Assembly (NCBI GenBank): GCA_037178675.1
Contig: JAYMGJ010000216.1
Location: forward strand, 186,001 to 250,000
Direction of reading: 5' to 3'
Length of the DNA stretch: 64,000 nt
Source of the DNA: Scleroderma bovista
Taxonomy: Eukaryota > Basidiomycota > Agaricomycetes > Boletales > Sclerodermataceae
The notes beneath the pieces were generated by a model that searched no databases, was not told the DNA's origin, and saw nothing but the letters and a program-made list of their open reading frames with translations. The position numbers and the translations under genes were made by a program. Shown piece by piece: positions 1-14,299 of this stretch. Position 1 is the first letter of the stretch. Each line of letters begins with the position of its first letter.

Positions 1-2433
1 TTTGCGAATGGAGAGTTCCTTCTGTGCCCGAAAAAAGCCCACATGGTGAAGACTGGACGATGTATCGAAGCAAGGGTTGAGCATTCTTTTGGATAGGAAA
101 ATCGTTTACGAAAGGATGAACCACGAGTGGAACAATGCGATCAACGGGAGGAAGCTGTGCCCCATACCCTTCGCGCGGCTATGTTTTGGCTTCATTTTTG
201 TAATGCGGTAAAAAGTCCAAGCACCTGAGGGGAAAGAGAATTATGCCAATGTCATGGCAAAGTCTTTATTAGTCGAAGATGCAAACTGCTGTAATCGGGA
301 GTAATAGGTGAAAATTCGCCAAACACGGTAATAGGCACTACAAACTCCAACGACTCGGAGAAACATGCCCCTCGTGATGCCATCCAGAAAACGAGAAAGA
401 AACAGTAGATCTTTCCTCCGGGCCTCTATTTGATGGTTCCAAGTTCCGATTGGTATGGCGATCCAGTTTCGACAACCTGGGATCTCATCTTCTCATCTAA
501 TAGTAATTGGTCCAGGCCAACCTGGAACGTTCGGGAGCTTATACCGACCATCCTTACTCTTCCACGGCCAGCACAACCCGAAGAACCTACATTCCTCATC
601 ATGCCTGGCTTGGTGTACAATGAGCATATTAGCAAAATAGTTCTTGCGCACATTGCAACTCTGTGTGGTACGATTGTCATGGTTAGAAACCAAATACAAG
701 GGAAAAGAAAGTAAAGGGATTCACATTGGTACGCGCACTTCCACTTCTGCCCAACCACTGACGCATCTGCTGTCCATCAAATTCTGAGAGCCGAGATAGG
801 AGACGACGCCTCGGTAATGTTCATTGTCCAGGATGCCCCAATTACTGGCAAGTCGATTACTATTGACGAGTTTCAGTAAATAATCGAAGTCTCGTGGGAG
901 ATCTTTACATGTAATTCTCGACCGTAAGCGGAGGAACCACGGTAGTTCATGTCAAGCCTACAAGATAGACACGCGAATCAGCCACAATTAAGACTCGGAA
1001 ACACCAAGCAAACCTACGACTGGTATAGCACATCTCGGTCAGGTTCAACCCTTGTGGCTCCATGGAAGTTGGAACACTGAAGACCATCGGCTAGGGAGCA
1101 TACGGGTAAAGCACGAAATACCACTGGGGCTCGCAGAAGTTCTGCTTTTTCGGCGATGGCAAGACGGTCATCGGTTAGCCACAGAGGGTAATTCACGGAC
1201 ACTGGATTTTTTGCTCGTCTTCGCTTCCGGCAACTTTGATGAGTTGCATCTGGACGTTCACAATGTGGACATCTACAACATAGATGAAACCAGCTTCGAA
1301 GGGCATCCAAGGTTCGCCTCACCCCTGCCAGGCCATTTTGGTACTGAAAGGATTAATGACAGGTAACAGCTGTTGTACTAGTGTTTCCTCAAAGGGAGAG
1401 CCTGCACCTTTGTCGTTGCGTTGATGGTACATAAGCCATTCACAACACTTTCTGGATTGTCGTTCTCTAGATCAGAATGATACTCTAGAACCACAGCGAC
1501 AAGGTTCTTGGAGGTCGGGTGAACGAAAAAAATGCATAGCGGTACCGGATGTCATCTGGAACAAAAAGGAATGATAATAAGCACGCTGGAGACTAACCGG
1601 GTGTTATTGGTTCAGGAGGACTGCCACTGGTGGCAGTATTGACAATATACACCCTGTTGTTACTGAAGTTGCAGAAGTAGACCACTTTATTGTAAGCAAT
1701 TGCTGCGGCCCTGGCCTTACTCGTGCACACCACTCCATGCATTTAACCCTGACGAGATGACAGCTTCAATGCTCTCAGCATCGACAATCACCATCCCCAT
1801 CAGGGTGTTTCTCGGTGTAGTACACACGCGAGGTAACGGGATCATCGAACGTATTAGTGTTCTATGAAGAAGCGATCAGCTGCGATAAAGTAGTGGCAGC
1901 ACAACACACGTCTGCGATAATGGTTTCGGGTATAATGGGAGACGGCCAAGTTCCAAACGCTTTGGGTTGCTTATTAGCCATGGTAAGAGGGATGATGATG
2001 TATTGAGGAAACAGCCATGGCTTGGGAGTGGATGGGCCAAACAGCTCTGAGGCCTTTTCATGCGAAGGTACCGAATGCATCATAGGCTATCTCGGGCATC
2101 TCCTAGTCTCCCGTAGGCAACCCTCAAAATTTGAAGGAAGATAGTCGTTCCTTCAAAGGGAGGGGCATCTCCCTACATTGGCGGCAGACAAGAATTCCGC
2201 TGTGGGGTGAGAGGAAAATGCACACAACGAGTCTTGGCCGAGGATCATCAGTCTAGGGCCGAAAATTTCAACCATCCTTTGGGAGTTCTGTGTCGAGCCT
2301 AACAGCACAGCGAAGAAGAGTGAACGTACTTGACTTGAAATGCGCCACCATCCACAAACAATCGCAAATACGGAGCGGCCATATCAAGTTTGTTTTCCCA
2401 CTGTCGTGTCGAAACTTTTGTCGTTCTTCAGCC
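1..2433. other. Gene-poor region with decayed coding sequence
   Basis: No gene model with continuous exons can be supported here. On the + strand an open stretch at about 430-714 (94 codons) and another at 1052-1366 (104 codons) are not recognisable and have equally long open frames on the other strand, so they are probably not coding as they stand. Plus-strand frames between about 700 and 900 give plausible protein-like text broken by stops, which suggests an old decayed gene. The last 160 bases before 2434 are the likely promoter and 5' UTR of the septin gene. Confidence 0.4.
8..190 (+). pseudogene. Fragment of an unknown gene, inverted paralogue of 4628-4935
   Basis: This stretch is similar, in inverted orientation, to 4628-4935. 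Both copies encode a peptide with the blocks SSFCAR, RLDDVSKQ and a later WNNA. The left copy keeps the frame through WNNA, while the right copy shifts frame before it, so at least the right copy is broken. The family is not recognised. The left copy starts at the window edge, so its upstream part is unseen. Confidence 0.4.
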
Positions 2434-3830
2434 ATGTCGACTCCCGCTCCAGTTTCCGACGGAATTGGCATTGCCAACCTTCCCAACCAGGTTTGTTTTG
2501 TTTTCTGTTCGACTTTTGTTAATGTCGCACTTAATATCGCGGTCGTCTTGTTCGTGTCTCTGTAGAGGCATAAAATTGTCGCCAAGAGGGGTGCCCACTT
2601 CACCCTCATGGTTGTTGGTTCGTAGTCAGTCTCTGCAACAAATTCCCTCGTTTTGACCGCGTCCACATAGGCGAATCTGGTCTGGGCAAGACCACGCTCG
2701 TTAACACGCTCTTCGCTACCGAGCTTTGCCTTCCAAAGAACTATGCTCGCCGTCACCACAAGCAACTCGACAAACTGACAGAGGTCGATATCATCAAAGC
2801 TGAACTTGAGGAGAAGCAGTTTAAGGTCAAGCTCACCGTGATCGACACCCCCGGCTTTGGTGACTATGTCAATAACCGTGATTCTTGGAGCCCTATCGTC
2901 GACTTCATTGACGACCAGCATGAGGCTTACATGCGACAGGAGCAACAGCCTGAGCGCAATGAGAAAATTGACCTAAGGGTGCATGCATGCTTGTACTTCA
3001 TCAGGGCCACGGGTCACACGTAAGCTACCTGTGCATATATCGTGCAAATCCTCTTCAGAAGCTCATTTTATTTTGGTAGTCTCAAGCCTCTCGACATTGA
3101 AATCATGAAACGGCTTGGCACGCGTGTCAACCTGATCCCTGTCATTGCAAAAGCCGATACGCTTACCCAAAACGACCTTTTCCTGTTCAAGCGGCGTATT
3201 CGCGATGTCATTTCTGCTCAGGGTATCCGTATCTACCAGCCTCCCGTAGAGCCCGATGATGAAGTCGCCGTCGAACACGCTCGCATGTTGGCCGATGCCA
3301 TTCCATTCTCCATCATTGGCTCGACGGAGGATGTCAAGACTCTCGACGGCCGAGTTGTCAAGGGACGTGAATACCTCTGGGGTGTTGCAGAGGTTGAGAA
3401 TGAAAACCACTGCGATTTCCGCAAGCTTCGTTCCCTACTCATTCGGACAAATATGTTGGATCTCATCTCAACTACGGAGGAGCTCCACTATGAGAACTAC
3501 CGTCAGCAGCAGATGGAAACCAGGAAGTTTGGAGAGCCCAAAGTTAAGAAGGTGGACAACCCCAAGTTCAGGGAAGAAGAGGAACAACTCCGGAGACGCT
3601 TCACCGAACAAGTCAAAGCCGAGGAAGCCCGCTTCAGACAATGGGAACAGCACGTGAGTTCGCTCGTGTTTTCCTTAATAGTACAACTTAACTGAAATGA
3701 TCTGCAGCTCATTGCCGAGAGAGATCGTCTCAACAAGGACTTGGAGTTGGCACATGGCGCCATCAAGTCGCTGGAAGGAGAGCTCGACAGCCTCCAGGCT
3801 GGTTATGGTCGCGGCAGTGCCAGACGATGA
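2434..3830 (+). CDS. CDC12: Septin, Cdc12-type
   Basis: GTP-binding septin that assembles into hetero-oligomeric filaments at the bud neck, septum or hyphal cortex. Five exons are read: 2434-2490, 2566-2617, 2671-3019, 3080-3653 and 3708-3830, giving 384 residues in one frame. The short N-terminus runs straight into the ISNLPNQR-like entry (here IANLPNQRHK). It is followed by the P-loop GESGLGKTT (about residue 37), the switch DTPGFGD, the G4 motif AKAD and the septin-unique element. The C-terminus has a coiled coil rich in E, R and Q (RRFTEQVKAEEARFRQWEQ). Comparison with yeast septins from memory favours Cdc12: the N-terminal NLPNQR and the QVKAEE.RFRQWEQ block match it. Introns are 52-75 bp with GT-AG borders. 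The gene appears intact. Confidence 0.93.
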
Positions 3831-4285
3831 ACATACTTATACCTTCATTCGCATGTACTGGCGTGCACTGATCCGTCGTCATCTATGCCAAAACTGCTTA
3901 TACCCTGACTTCCTTTCGCTCGTTCTCTCTTTGACTCTAGGAAACGACGCGCCTTGTGTGACGTACTATGGACGCTCTTTACTTGGTTTCCTGTCTCTTC
4001 GCTTTTTCGCGATGTTTTGGTTTACGCTATCAACTTTCTAGCACCGACAATTATTGAGCGTGATAAACTTAATTACCATCTTCCTGTATTGGACTGAACT
4101 AGCAGAGTTGAGTTCGACATTTGAAAGACACTTGGAGCCGAGCTTGTATTTGGATGGCCCGTTCTAATCGAAGTTGGAACCGGCGATCTCAGCGTCAAGA
4201 CAGGGTCTGTCTGGGGGGAAAGTATCCCGCTGGCGCGAGTTTCAAGCCACTGCTCCCTTCACATCCTCATACTTAATGTACCGCC

Positions 4286-4606
4286 ATGGTTCTTACCCGT
4301 AGTCTTTGTCGAAGAACTACTGGCAATCTGCTCCTCGCCTCCGAGTACATACGTCGGTCTCACAGCCCAATTTGCTCCGAGGGCAGCACAACCATCAATC
4401 CCGCGGTGCTTCCACTGTATACTCCATGGATACACGAAATCTCAGGCCTAGGTAAGAGCAACCATAACGTACGCTGCTCCCGACGTAATCTGCTCTGCAT
4501 AGGCGGATCTCGCCGCTATCTGTTGCAAGGCTGGCACTTCCTTCGTTTTCTCACTCAGCTCGTAGGGCCAGCTCATTATATATATCGCTCACAGACACGT
4601 TGCTGA
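4286..4606 (+). CDS. Small hypothetical protein, uncertain
   Basis: An open frame starts at the ATG at 4286 with an arginine-rich beginning (MVLTRSLCRRTT) that could be a mitochondrial presequence. A GT-AG intron of about 50 bp could lie from about 4451 to 4502 (GTAAGAG to GCATAG). No domain is recognised and the exon structure is a guess. It sits 450 bp downstream of the septin stop and 20 bp before a decayed minus-strand fragment. It may be non-coding. Confidence 0.22.
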   Translation: MVLTRSLCRRTTGNLLLASEYIRRSHSPICSEGSTTINPAVLPLYTPWIHEISGLGKSNHNVRCSRRNLLCIGGSRRYLLQGWHFLRFLTQLVGPAHYIYRSQTRC

Positions 4607-4627
4607 ACTTAATAAATGGTTAATAAT

Positions 4628-4935
4628 TCACTCGCAGTAAGCCGTCTTCCTTGCGAGGGTCAGCATCTCTAAACAGGCCCAAGAAAAGGAAAGTAGTTGG
4701 TCCTTTAGGGTTACACGACCTTCGAACCCAGGATACCCTCCTTGAATGGCTTCATCCCACAGCCATGTCACACTCGAGTGGTGGGCGACGAAGACTGCAT
4801 TGTTCCACCCGTGGTCCATCCTTTCCTAAACGATTTCCCATCAAAAAGCACGCTCAATTCTTGCTTCGATACATCATCCAGTCTCCGCCATGTGGCCTTT
4901 ATTCGGGCACAGAAGGAACTGTCCATTCGCATAAG
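4628..4935 (-). pseudogene. Fragment of an unknown gene, inverted paralogue of 8-190
   Basis: The minus strand encodes a peptide with the blocks SSFCARIKATW, RLDDVSKQELS, and then, in a shifted frame, WNNAVFVAHHSS and WDEAIQGGYPGF. The same protein text is encoded on the + strand at 8-190. The frame change between the blocks, seen against the left copy, marks this as a broken copy. It overlaps the likely promoter of the MFS gene that starts at 4992. The family is not recognised. Confidence 0.4.
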
Positions 4936-4991
4936 AGTATATATGGAATACTTCCAACTCGAAGTTTTCAGTGCAACCGTGTTTCCGTGTA

Positions 4992-6962
4992 ATGTCTTCC
5001 CCCCGTCGCCCGTCACCCAGTCATGCATTAGTAGATGAACCACCCAAGCAAATCCCTCTTCTGCGGAAGCTGCTGCTGCTGTTGATCCTTTGCTTTGCTC
5101 AGATTCTAGATGCTTTCAGCATATCGTCTGTCTTCTCTGCTTTGCCAGTTCTGGAGCAGTCCTTGAACATCACAACAAGCCAAGGGGTCTGGATCGTCAG
5201 CGGAAACCAGCTCACTTTTGCCTCGACCCTCTTAATTGTGAGTCTGGTCGTTCCGTGCTGTACCGAACACTTACCTATTCATATACACAGAGCGGACGAA
5301 TCAGCGATGTCTATGGTCCTAGTGAGCTCGGTGATTCACTATCATACATATCAACAGACCTAATCGAACAATAGAGTTACCTTTCGTTGGCGGTGTCACT
5401 GCTCTTGGGCTGCTTTCGCTTGGTGCTGGTTTTGTGAACAACAAGCTCATTCTGATCGCTTTGAGATCATTGAGCGGTATCGGTAAGAACACCCGTACGA
5501 CATGATGAATATGTTAGTAACGCATATTCAGCCTGCGCGATGTCCATCCCGTCTGCGTTAACCTTGATCGTAAGGATTTTCCCGGACCCCACTCAACAGG
5601 CTCGAGCCGTTGGAATCTTTGGTGGCTGTGGAGCCATCGCGGATGGTATAGTGCTGCCTTTGCTGGCACCTCCGTTACTAATGGCCTTGGATCCAGTTCT
5701 CGGCTTCATCATTGGTGCGGTGTTTGTCCAATGGGTGACATACCGTTGGATTTTCTGGTTCACTGGGCTGGTTGCCCTTCTAGTTGGTCTGATTGGCGCC
5801 GTCGTCATGCCAGTTCACCTAGGAAAGGCCTGGCGCAACGACGAGAAATTCATCCTTACTTGGAGAGACTTTGACATAGTTGGGACATCCGTTTTAACTG
5901 GTATAACTCTCATTTTAGACCATTTGTGGCGCATTAACTTGACTTCCTTCTTGCTTAGCTGCTCTTGCTCTTTTTATCTTTGCAGTCACCACCGGGCCTG
6001 TACACGGGTGGGCTGGCCCAGCGGTCATCGTTTCATTGGTTGTCTCAATTGTATTGGTGATTGCGTTCTTCTTCTGGGAAGCACGCCTTCCCGTTGAAAA
6101 GGCTGCAGTGTTCGCACGTCCGCTAGCCTCCAGTGTCAAGGTTTGCTCACCCCCATGTCACATAGGCCTCCATGCATATGGTTCTACAGGAACTTTTCCG
6201 TTCTCTTTTCCGTGGCCTTACTGCCCTTTTTTTGGTGGACTGTAGTCTATGCCATCTTCGTGAATTTGTGGCAAAATTTCTTTCGCTGGACTACTCTCTC
6301 TGCAGCTGCTCATATGTATGTCCAGCACTTTCTCTTACTATAATTCATCTCATCAATGGTTAGGCTCCCCCTCTGCGTTATTGGTTTCACTGCGAGCTTT
6401 ACTGGCGGCTTAGCGAGCATCATCAACCCCAAATGGATTATCTTACTAGGGCAGGGCATGGCATCCGCCGCTACAGCGACACTTGCCTTAACTGGTGGAG
6501 AGCCAGACCACTACTGGCCGTTCGTCTTTCCGGCATTCTTGATTGGTAGCGCTGGCACCATGTTGGTATTCACCCATACGAAGTAAGCAGTCTTTCTCCC
6601 CTGGATGAACACAGGAATTTATGGGCTTCCGGCTTGTCATTTTCAGCGTCGCCATCTTGCAGACTGCGCCGGCGTCGATGGCTGGTGTTGTCGGCGCAAT
6701 GTTTTATGTAGCACTGCAGCTTGGCTCAGCCGTTGGCCTCGCTGCCGCGATCTCGATCGAAACATCTGTCGAGGCTTGGCGTGGGGGGCCAACAAAGTAT
6801 GACGGACGTGCCGCAGCCTTGTGGTTCGTGCTAGGCACTATAGCGATCACAGCGAGCGCTGTTTTGTGGTTTTACCATAGGACGTCGGACCACCAGGGTC
6901 AGCTAGAGCCCAATTTGGAGGATACAGATGATGAAATCCTTCAGGGTGCGAAGAAAAATTGA
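4992..6962 (+). CDS. MFS drug:H+ antiporter, DHA2 (14-helix) type
   Basis: Plasma-membrane proton antiporter of the major facilitator superfamily, probably exporting toxic compounds or metabolites. The ATG at 4992 gives a short polar N-terminus followed by the first helix (LLLLLILCFAQILDAFSISS). Further landmarks are GVWIVSGNQLTFAST, the loop SGRISDVYGP (motif A position), ARAVGIFGGCGAIAD, GAVFVQWVTYRWIFWF, and the last helix before a charged tail ending GAKKN. The gene is split by about nine short introns. One at 5646-5696 (51 bp) must be removed to join GCGAIAD to VLGFIIGAVF; read through, it would add an odd proline-rich insert. The 14-helix layout and length (about 520-540 residues) fit DHA2. 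Substrate cannot be told. No cluster partners are adjacent. Confidence 0.85.
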
Positions 6963-7756
6963 CCAACGACCGAACATTCTTTATAAATATTCAAACAGAT
7001 TTTATATTATTACGAATTGATACAAGTAGGACCTAGGACCAAGTGCGGGAGTACTAGCGTCTGAAGCCGTTGTTGGTCCTGGGGAAAGTGAGCTACATGA
7101 TATTCAACTCAGCCGACTCTCCTACTCACCTTATGCAAAGAGCAGTGCAATGGCAAGACGTGCTGCACGGCAGGCTTCTATTGTTGCAATCGAAGGGTTA
7201 ATGCAAGAGCTTGAATTCAATAGTAAGATCATGCGCCTCATCCAGGCTGTCCCAATGGGTACACTTTCACGGTTAACGAAGAGGTGGTTGCCGACTGAAT
7301 CAAGCTAAACCAAAGTGGCGGTTGCAGTTCGACACCAAATGGCAAAAGCCCCTTGAAAGATTTCGGCCGACCAGCAACATGAAGTGGAGTCGCTTTTCAT
7401 GAGCGAGGCTCACCACAATGTTAGCATAGTTATGCAGTCCACCAGGATCTAGGCCGGCCAATGCCGAGTATACGAAGCTGGAGAAGCTTGCTTCAGTCTG
7501 TCCTGTGGTGTAGAAAGTGTATAGTGAAATGAAAGTGCTAGGTAGCGATGTATGTCCACGGAGCCAGGTGGAACGTGAGAGGATCCAAGGGTGACGTACA
7601 CATCCTCCTTGAGTATGATTTAATGGCTTGAGCCGCCAACCGAGAACATATGACATACAAAATGTCGGCACCCTGAAAGTGTCTCAGTCACCCTTGCTTG
7701 TCCTATTGAATTACACACACCAGCATAGAGGTTTTGATTCCGTAGAGTCTGCCTAG
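6963..7756. other. Intergenic region with a 52-codon open frame
   Basis: A short + strand open frame runs from the ATG at 7150 to the stop at 7306-7308; it encodes 52 residues starting MARRAARQAS and is not recognised. On the minus strand, 7300-7656 is open for 118 codons (MSYVLGWRLK...) without a recognisable domain. Either could be a remnant. The rest holds the 3' end of the MFS transcript and the 3' side of the TFIIIC gene. Confidence 0.3.
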
Positions 7757-8458
7757 TCATGACATGTTCATGGCATTGTCATCTTGTATCTCCACAGCCT
7801 TTTCCTTGCCTTTCTTTGAACCCCTTTTACGCTTGCGAGTAGGGCTCGCAGACCTGCGACCTGTCAGCTTTTCGAGGTATTGGTCGGACTCAGTCACGGC
7901 CGCTGCTGAGGTGCTAGCTTTCGAGATATCAATAGACGCATCTTCGTTTGACGGCGGTTCCGTAGAAGGGACTTCCGAGCCCTCTACCAGACGGGGCTTC
8001 ACTTTCTGCTTTAGCTGGACTTCCTTGAAACAAATCCGTTGTTCGGCGGTACCAAAGGGAGAAAGGGGGGGTTTTGTTCCATCGGTGCCACCTACCGATG
8101 ATGAGTGTCCTGTTGGTTCATCGACAGAAGCAATGATACGTACCTTTGTCTTCCGTGAATAAGAGCTCTGTACCAAGGAGGGAGTCATGCCTGCCCTCGA
8201 ATACGGAACCAGCGAGCTGGAGGTAAGGCGTAGGTGTGTCTAACCCCTATAAACGTAGGTTGTACTATGCATCGATGATGATATGCGGACAACGCTACGT
8301 ACGATGAGTCTATAAGTTGAGCAATTGGGTAGAAGAGTGGGCTGTACGGTTCCGAGATCCAGTGTGACGTAGTAAATCTCCTCTTCTTCCTCGTATTCTT
8401 CATCTGGTCCGAATTCTTCAACCTGTTTGTATCCGGGGACTAGTGTCTCGGCGGGCAT
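7757..8458 (-). CDS. TFIIIC subunit 6 family protein (Tfc7/GTF3C6-like)
   Basis: Probable small subunit of RNA polymerase III factor TFIIIC, which binds A/B boxes of tRNA genes. Three exons are read on the minus strand. The first starts at 8458 and has an acidic run (DEEYEEEEEIYYVTLDLG) typical of the TFIIIC_sub6 domain (PF10419). It joins through an intron of about 56 bp (GTACGTAG to TTATAG) to GLDTPTPYLQLAGSVFEGRH, and then, after a second intron, to ICFKEVQLKQKVKPR. These blocks fit the conserved beta-strand core of the family. The C-terminus is low-complexity and basic (RKRKRGSKKGKEKA). It is divergent with the methyltransferase gene: the two start codons are 50 bp apart, so they probably share a promoter. 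Confidence 0.75.
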
Positions 8459-8508
8459 GATATTGAGGTGGTTGTTTGGATCTCAGGCCTTTGCCAAACA
8501 ACCCATCC

Positions 8509-9425
8509 ATGTCATTTTATCCATCTACGGTTCTCCGGAAAAAGCTCAGCTCTTCCTCTCAGTCATGGCTAGCACGACAAAGCCGTGATCCCTACGTCAA
8601 ACAGCGTGTTTCTAGCCCAACCTCATACCGCTCCCGCTCTGCTTTCAAGCTCCTCGAGCTTGACAAAGGCCCCAAGCATTTCCTCTCGAACAGTGACGTA
8701 CGCGCAGTCGTCGACCTGGGGGCGGCTCCGGGCGGATGGAGCCAAGTTGTCGCGGAGAAGCTTGGCTGGGTTACTCCTTCCACTCCCGAGAATTCATACG
8801 CGGACCTGATGCCTGATTTTGGTTTAAGCGACCTGGCAAGAATCGAGAAGTTTGGTTCGTGGAGTAGTAATGTTGGTCGGGGCGTCATCGTTGCGGTCGA
8901 TCTCTTGCCCATTGCTCCCATTCCGGGCGTGCACACTCTGCAAATGGATTTCTTGTCCCCTCAGGCGGCAGATGGGATCAAGACTGCACTGACAACCCCA
9001 GAAAACCCTTCAGGAATGGCAGATGTAATCCTGTCTGATATGGCAGCCAACTTTACGGGAAACAAGGCCCACGACGTGGAGATGAGCCTCGACATCTGCC
9101 ATTCAGTCTTTGAGTTTGCAAAAAATAACTTGAATGTACGGGAAGTGCACGAAGGGGTCGTAACGAAGCGAGGCGGTACACTATTGTGCGTCTAGGTTCT
9201 GCGGTGTGTGGTTATCAAATGCTTACTTGCCAGTGCAACAGATTGAAGCACTTTGACCACCCACTTTCTCAGAAATTCCGCGCAAAATATCTGAAGCCTA
9301 ATTTCCTCTCGGTCAACTACATTAAACCCTCAGCAAGCCGGGCCGAGTCGGCAGAAGGTTACTGGCTTTGTCGTGGTTGGAAAGGCGTGGAATTGTCACA
9401 AGAATTATCACCTCTAAGGACATGA
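8509..9425 (+). CDS. MRM2: FtsJ/RrmJ-type rRNA 2'-O-methyltransferase (mitochondrial MRM2-like)
   Basis: SAM-dependent methyltransferase that by family membership should methylate a uridine 2'-hydroxyl of large mitochondrial rRNA. Two exons, 8509-9185 and 9242-9425, give 286 residues. The intron is 56 bp and joins GGTLL to LKHFDHPL. Motifs: YRSRSAFKLLELD (first K of the K-D-K-E set), the SAM site VVDLGAAPGGWSQV, VAVDLLPI, DVILSDMAAN (catalytic D), GGTLLLKHF (K) and SRAESAEGYWLC (E). All four catalytic residues are present. The N-terminus up to about residue 25 is S/R rich and could be a mitochondrial targeting sequence. An alternative in-frame upstream start is not an ATG, so 8509 is preferred. 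The neighbour on the other strand is a TFIIIC subunit, sharing the promoter region. Confidence 0.88.
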
Positions 9426-9637
9426 GTAGTGACCAGGACCAAAATCTCAACATCGACAGGTACATCACAGAGCATACTTTAGGATCATGTGTATTGTACA
9501 AAAGTATAATAGGCATATCGATGAATCATAACCACAACGGGAGAAAAATTTTCAATAAACACAATATTTCGACACCTGCAAGTCCATGAGTAATGCTTTA
9601 TGCAGAGAATGTGCGTCATACATAACAGTCAAAGTAC

Positions 9638-10159
<522 letters not shown>

Positions 10160-10400
10160 TGTGTAAGAGGTGAGTTGATAGAAGTTGTGAAGAGTTGGAC
10201 GAAGCTTGAAGCAGTGTGCTGTAGCAGCGAGGACAGAGGCTGGTGATGGTCGAGTGTAAAGACGCGTCTTTGTTGATTGGCGTGTTATATGCGGTAATCA
10301 GATCACGTGACTCACGCCTGCTGTAACCTTGAAATTGTTTCCCTACTTCCTGGAGGTCCATAAACAAGGCTCGTATATCACAAGGATGCTCCCTAAGCTC
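10160..10400 (-). promoter_or_regulatory. Histone H4 promoter region
   Basis: The 240 bases upstream of the H4 start hold a CCAAT box read on the minus strand (GATTGG at about 10275) and an E-box-like CACGTG inside ATCACGTGAC (about 10304-10313). A TATA-like stretch GTTATAT lies nearby. These are visible motifs; their use here is inferred. Confidence 0.35.
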
Positions 10401-10530
10401 ATATTCTAGTACGAGTAACTTCTATTGATAGATGGACAATTAGACCTTGCCAACACTGCTCAGTGTGGTGTATGGGCTGCCCTGAGAATCAGAAAGGTGT
10501 GTTTCAAAACATCCATAGTTAATACTACTT

Positions 10531-11820
10531 CTACGCAGATGAATGAGTCTCGGTAGCAGTGTCGTACAACATCTGCACTGTACGAGACCTCATAAATATT
10601 TCACCTTGAAATGGGTAAACTTTCCTTTGTGAGGGTTTATCCTCTCCGAGACAATGGACATTTGGTGTCGAAGATTTGTTTGTATCCAAAAGCTTCATTG
10701 ACAGCACCTCAAGGCGACCACTGCCAGAGATGTCCGAAGTAATGCAGGAACTCTTTCTACTTGTCAACAAAGCCGCTGAGTATGAGAAATTTGTTGGTGT
10801 GGCCGAAATAAGCAACACTGTTTTCTTCAACTCGTTGATCAGTGGGGAGCGCTGATCAAGTCCAAGTCAACAATGAACTTGACTATTAAACAATGTCTCG
10901 ATCACAAATCTCGTCATGTCAGCCCTATTAGTACGGCCCAAGTCGATTGCAACTCGTCACAGGATAGGCACCTATTTGTAACCTGAATCAGCCTGGCGAT
11001 GGCGTGCAATGTCGTGTGCAATCCCAAAGTAGGATGGGATAACATTGCCCGCCATCTCGTATATTGAAAGTAAAAATTTTCCATATCACTGATGTTCAAT
11101 CTCCACATCTTTGATAGTTTCCAAACGATTCCAGAAGTGAACATGCTCGCCGGCATATTCTTTAAACTTCACCTTGTCACGCCTCCATTCTATTACCGTG
11201 AACTTTGTTCACGAGGTCGTTGGATTGCTGAAGGAGAATGTCACATGTGCCATGCAAGACCTACGGACCTACGATTCGCCATCAGCGAATAGTAGACATA
11301 GAATAAGGGCACCAACTCTACATAGACTTACCATCAAGGGGTGGTACGAACCTTTTTCCTTGTATACTTCCAGAATGTCAATACTGATCCACCAAAGAGT
11401 ATGGAAGCTAAAACTTATTGGTATCCTTCTGACAGTTGTTGGTACAATGTGAGGCGAGCGTGGTACGTAAAGTCCACGAATGGCCACGCATTTGCTATCG
11501 ATGAGTGGGCTTTCACGAGAGCAAGTATCTGAGGGGCATTGTAAAATCTGCGATGCCTCAGTTGCTGGAGAGGTATTTATGTACTGAGAAACAGTGAGAT
11601 GGACCCCATGAAGTCCGTTACTACAAAGCCATTGTACTTACCAAGGGAATTCCCGGCTGATGAAGTACATCTGACCCAGCTAAGGATCTGCCTCCGAATA
11701 CACGGTGGAGGTTGATACTTTATTGCGTTGGGATCATCTGGTCCAGAAGAATGCGAACTCATGTAATTCCTAGTTCGGCGGTTATCCCGTCCTGTGGGCG
11801 CCCAAGTTTCCATCGATGGA
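10531..11820 (-). pseudogene. Decayed gene, possibly a DUF6533-type membrane protein
   Basis: Minus-strand frames give several protein-like blocks separated by stops and frame changes. One block (about 11269-11450) is hydrophobic with the pattern DILEVYKEKG..HPLMVSLCR.GALI, which resembles the helix pair of Agaricomycete DUF6533 proteins. A later block (about 10940-11050) contains YTRWRAMLSHPTLGLHTTLHAI. The last block (10531-10830) is a soluble tail of 99 codons. No consistent exon set restores one frame. The family call is a weak impression. From 11820 to 12336 nothing else is seen beyond the upstream region of the next gene. Confidence 0.25.
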
Positions 11821-12175
11821 TCTACTAGTGAACCAACAGAACTGCAATTTATAATCGATCCAGACTGTCTCTATGCATTCAAATCCGCGGCCATGGGCTC
11901 ACTGTCTTATATTTCGTGAGTGCATGATTCCCACAAGAGGTGCTTTTGCGCACAAATGGCGAAGTTGATGTCCTGATGGTGGCATTTCGCGGCATTCGTT
12001 GGAGTCTGCTCGTAATATCAGAGACATGTGGTTTTCTACGACCGCCATCTTATCAGATGATGGCTCTGAAAGAGCACTAGTTGAGGGTTGAATATTTCAC
12101 CCTCCTTGGGAACGTTCCACACAGGAGAGTCAATCGACATGGCATTGTTGTGGGTTCGATGAATAGAAATGATAG

Positions 12176-14299
<2,124 letters not shown>

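Noticed and set aside
430..1366. Two open frames of 94 and 104 codons on the + strand
   Set aside because: Equal-length frames on the opposite strand, no splice logic and no domain.
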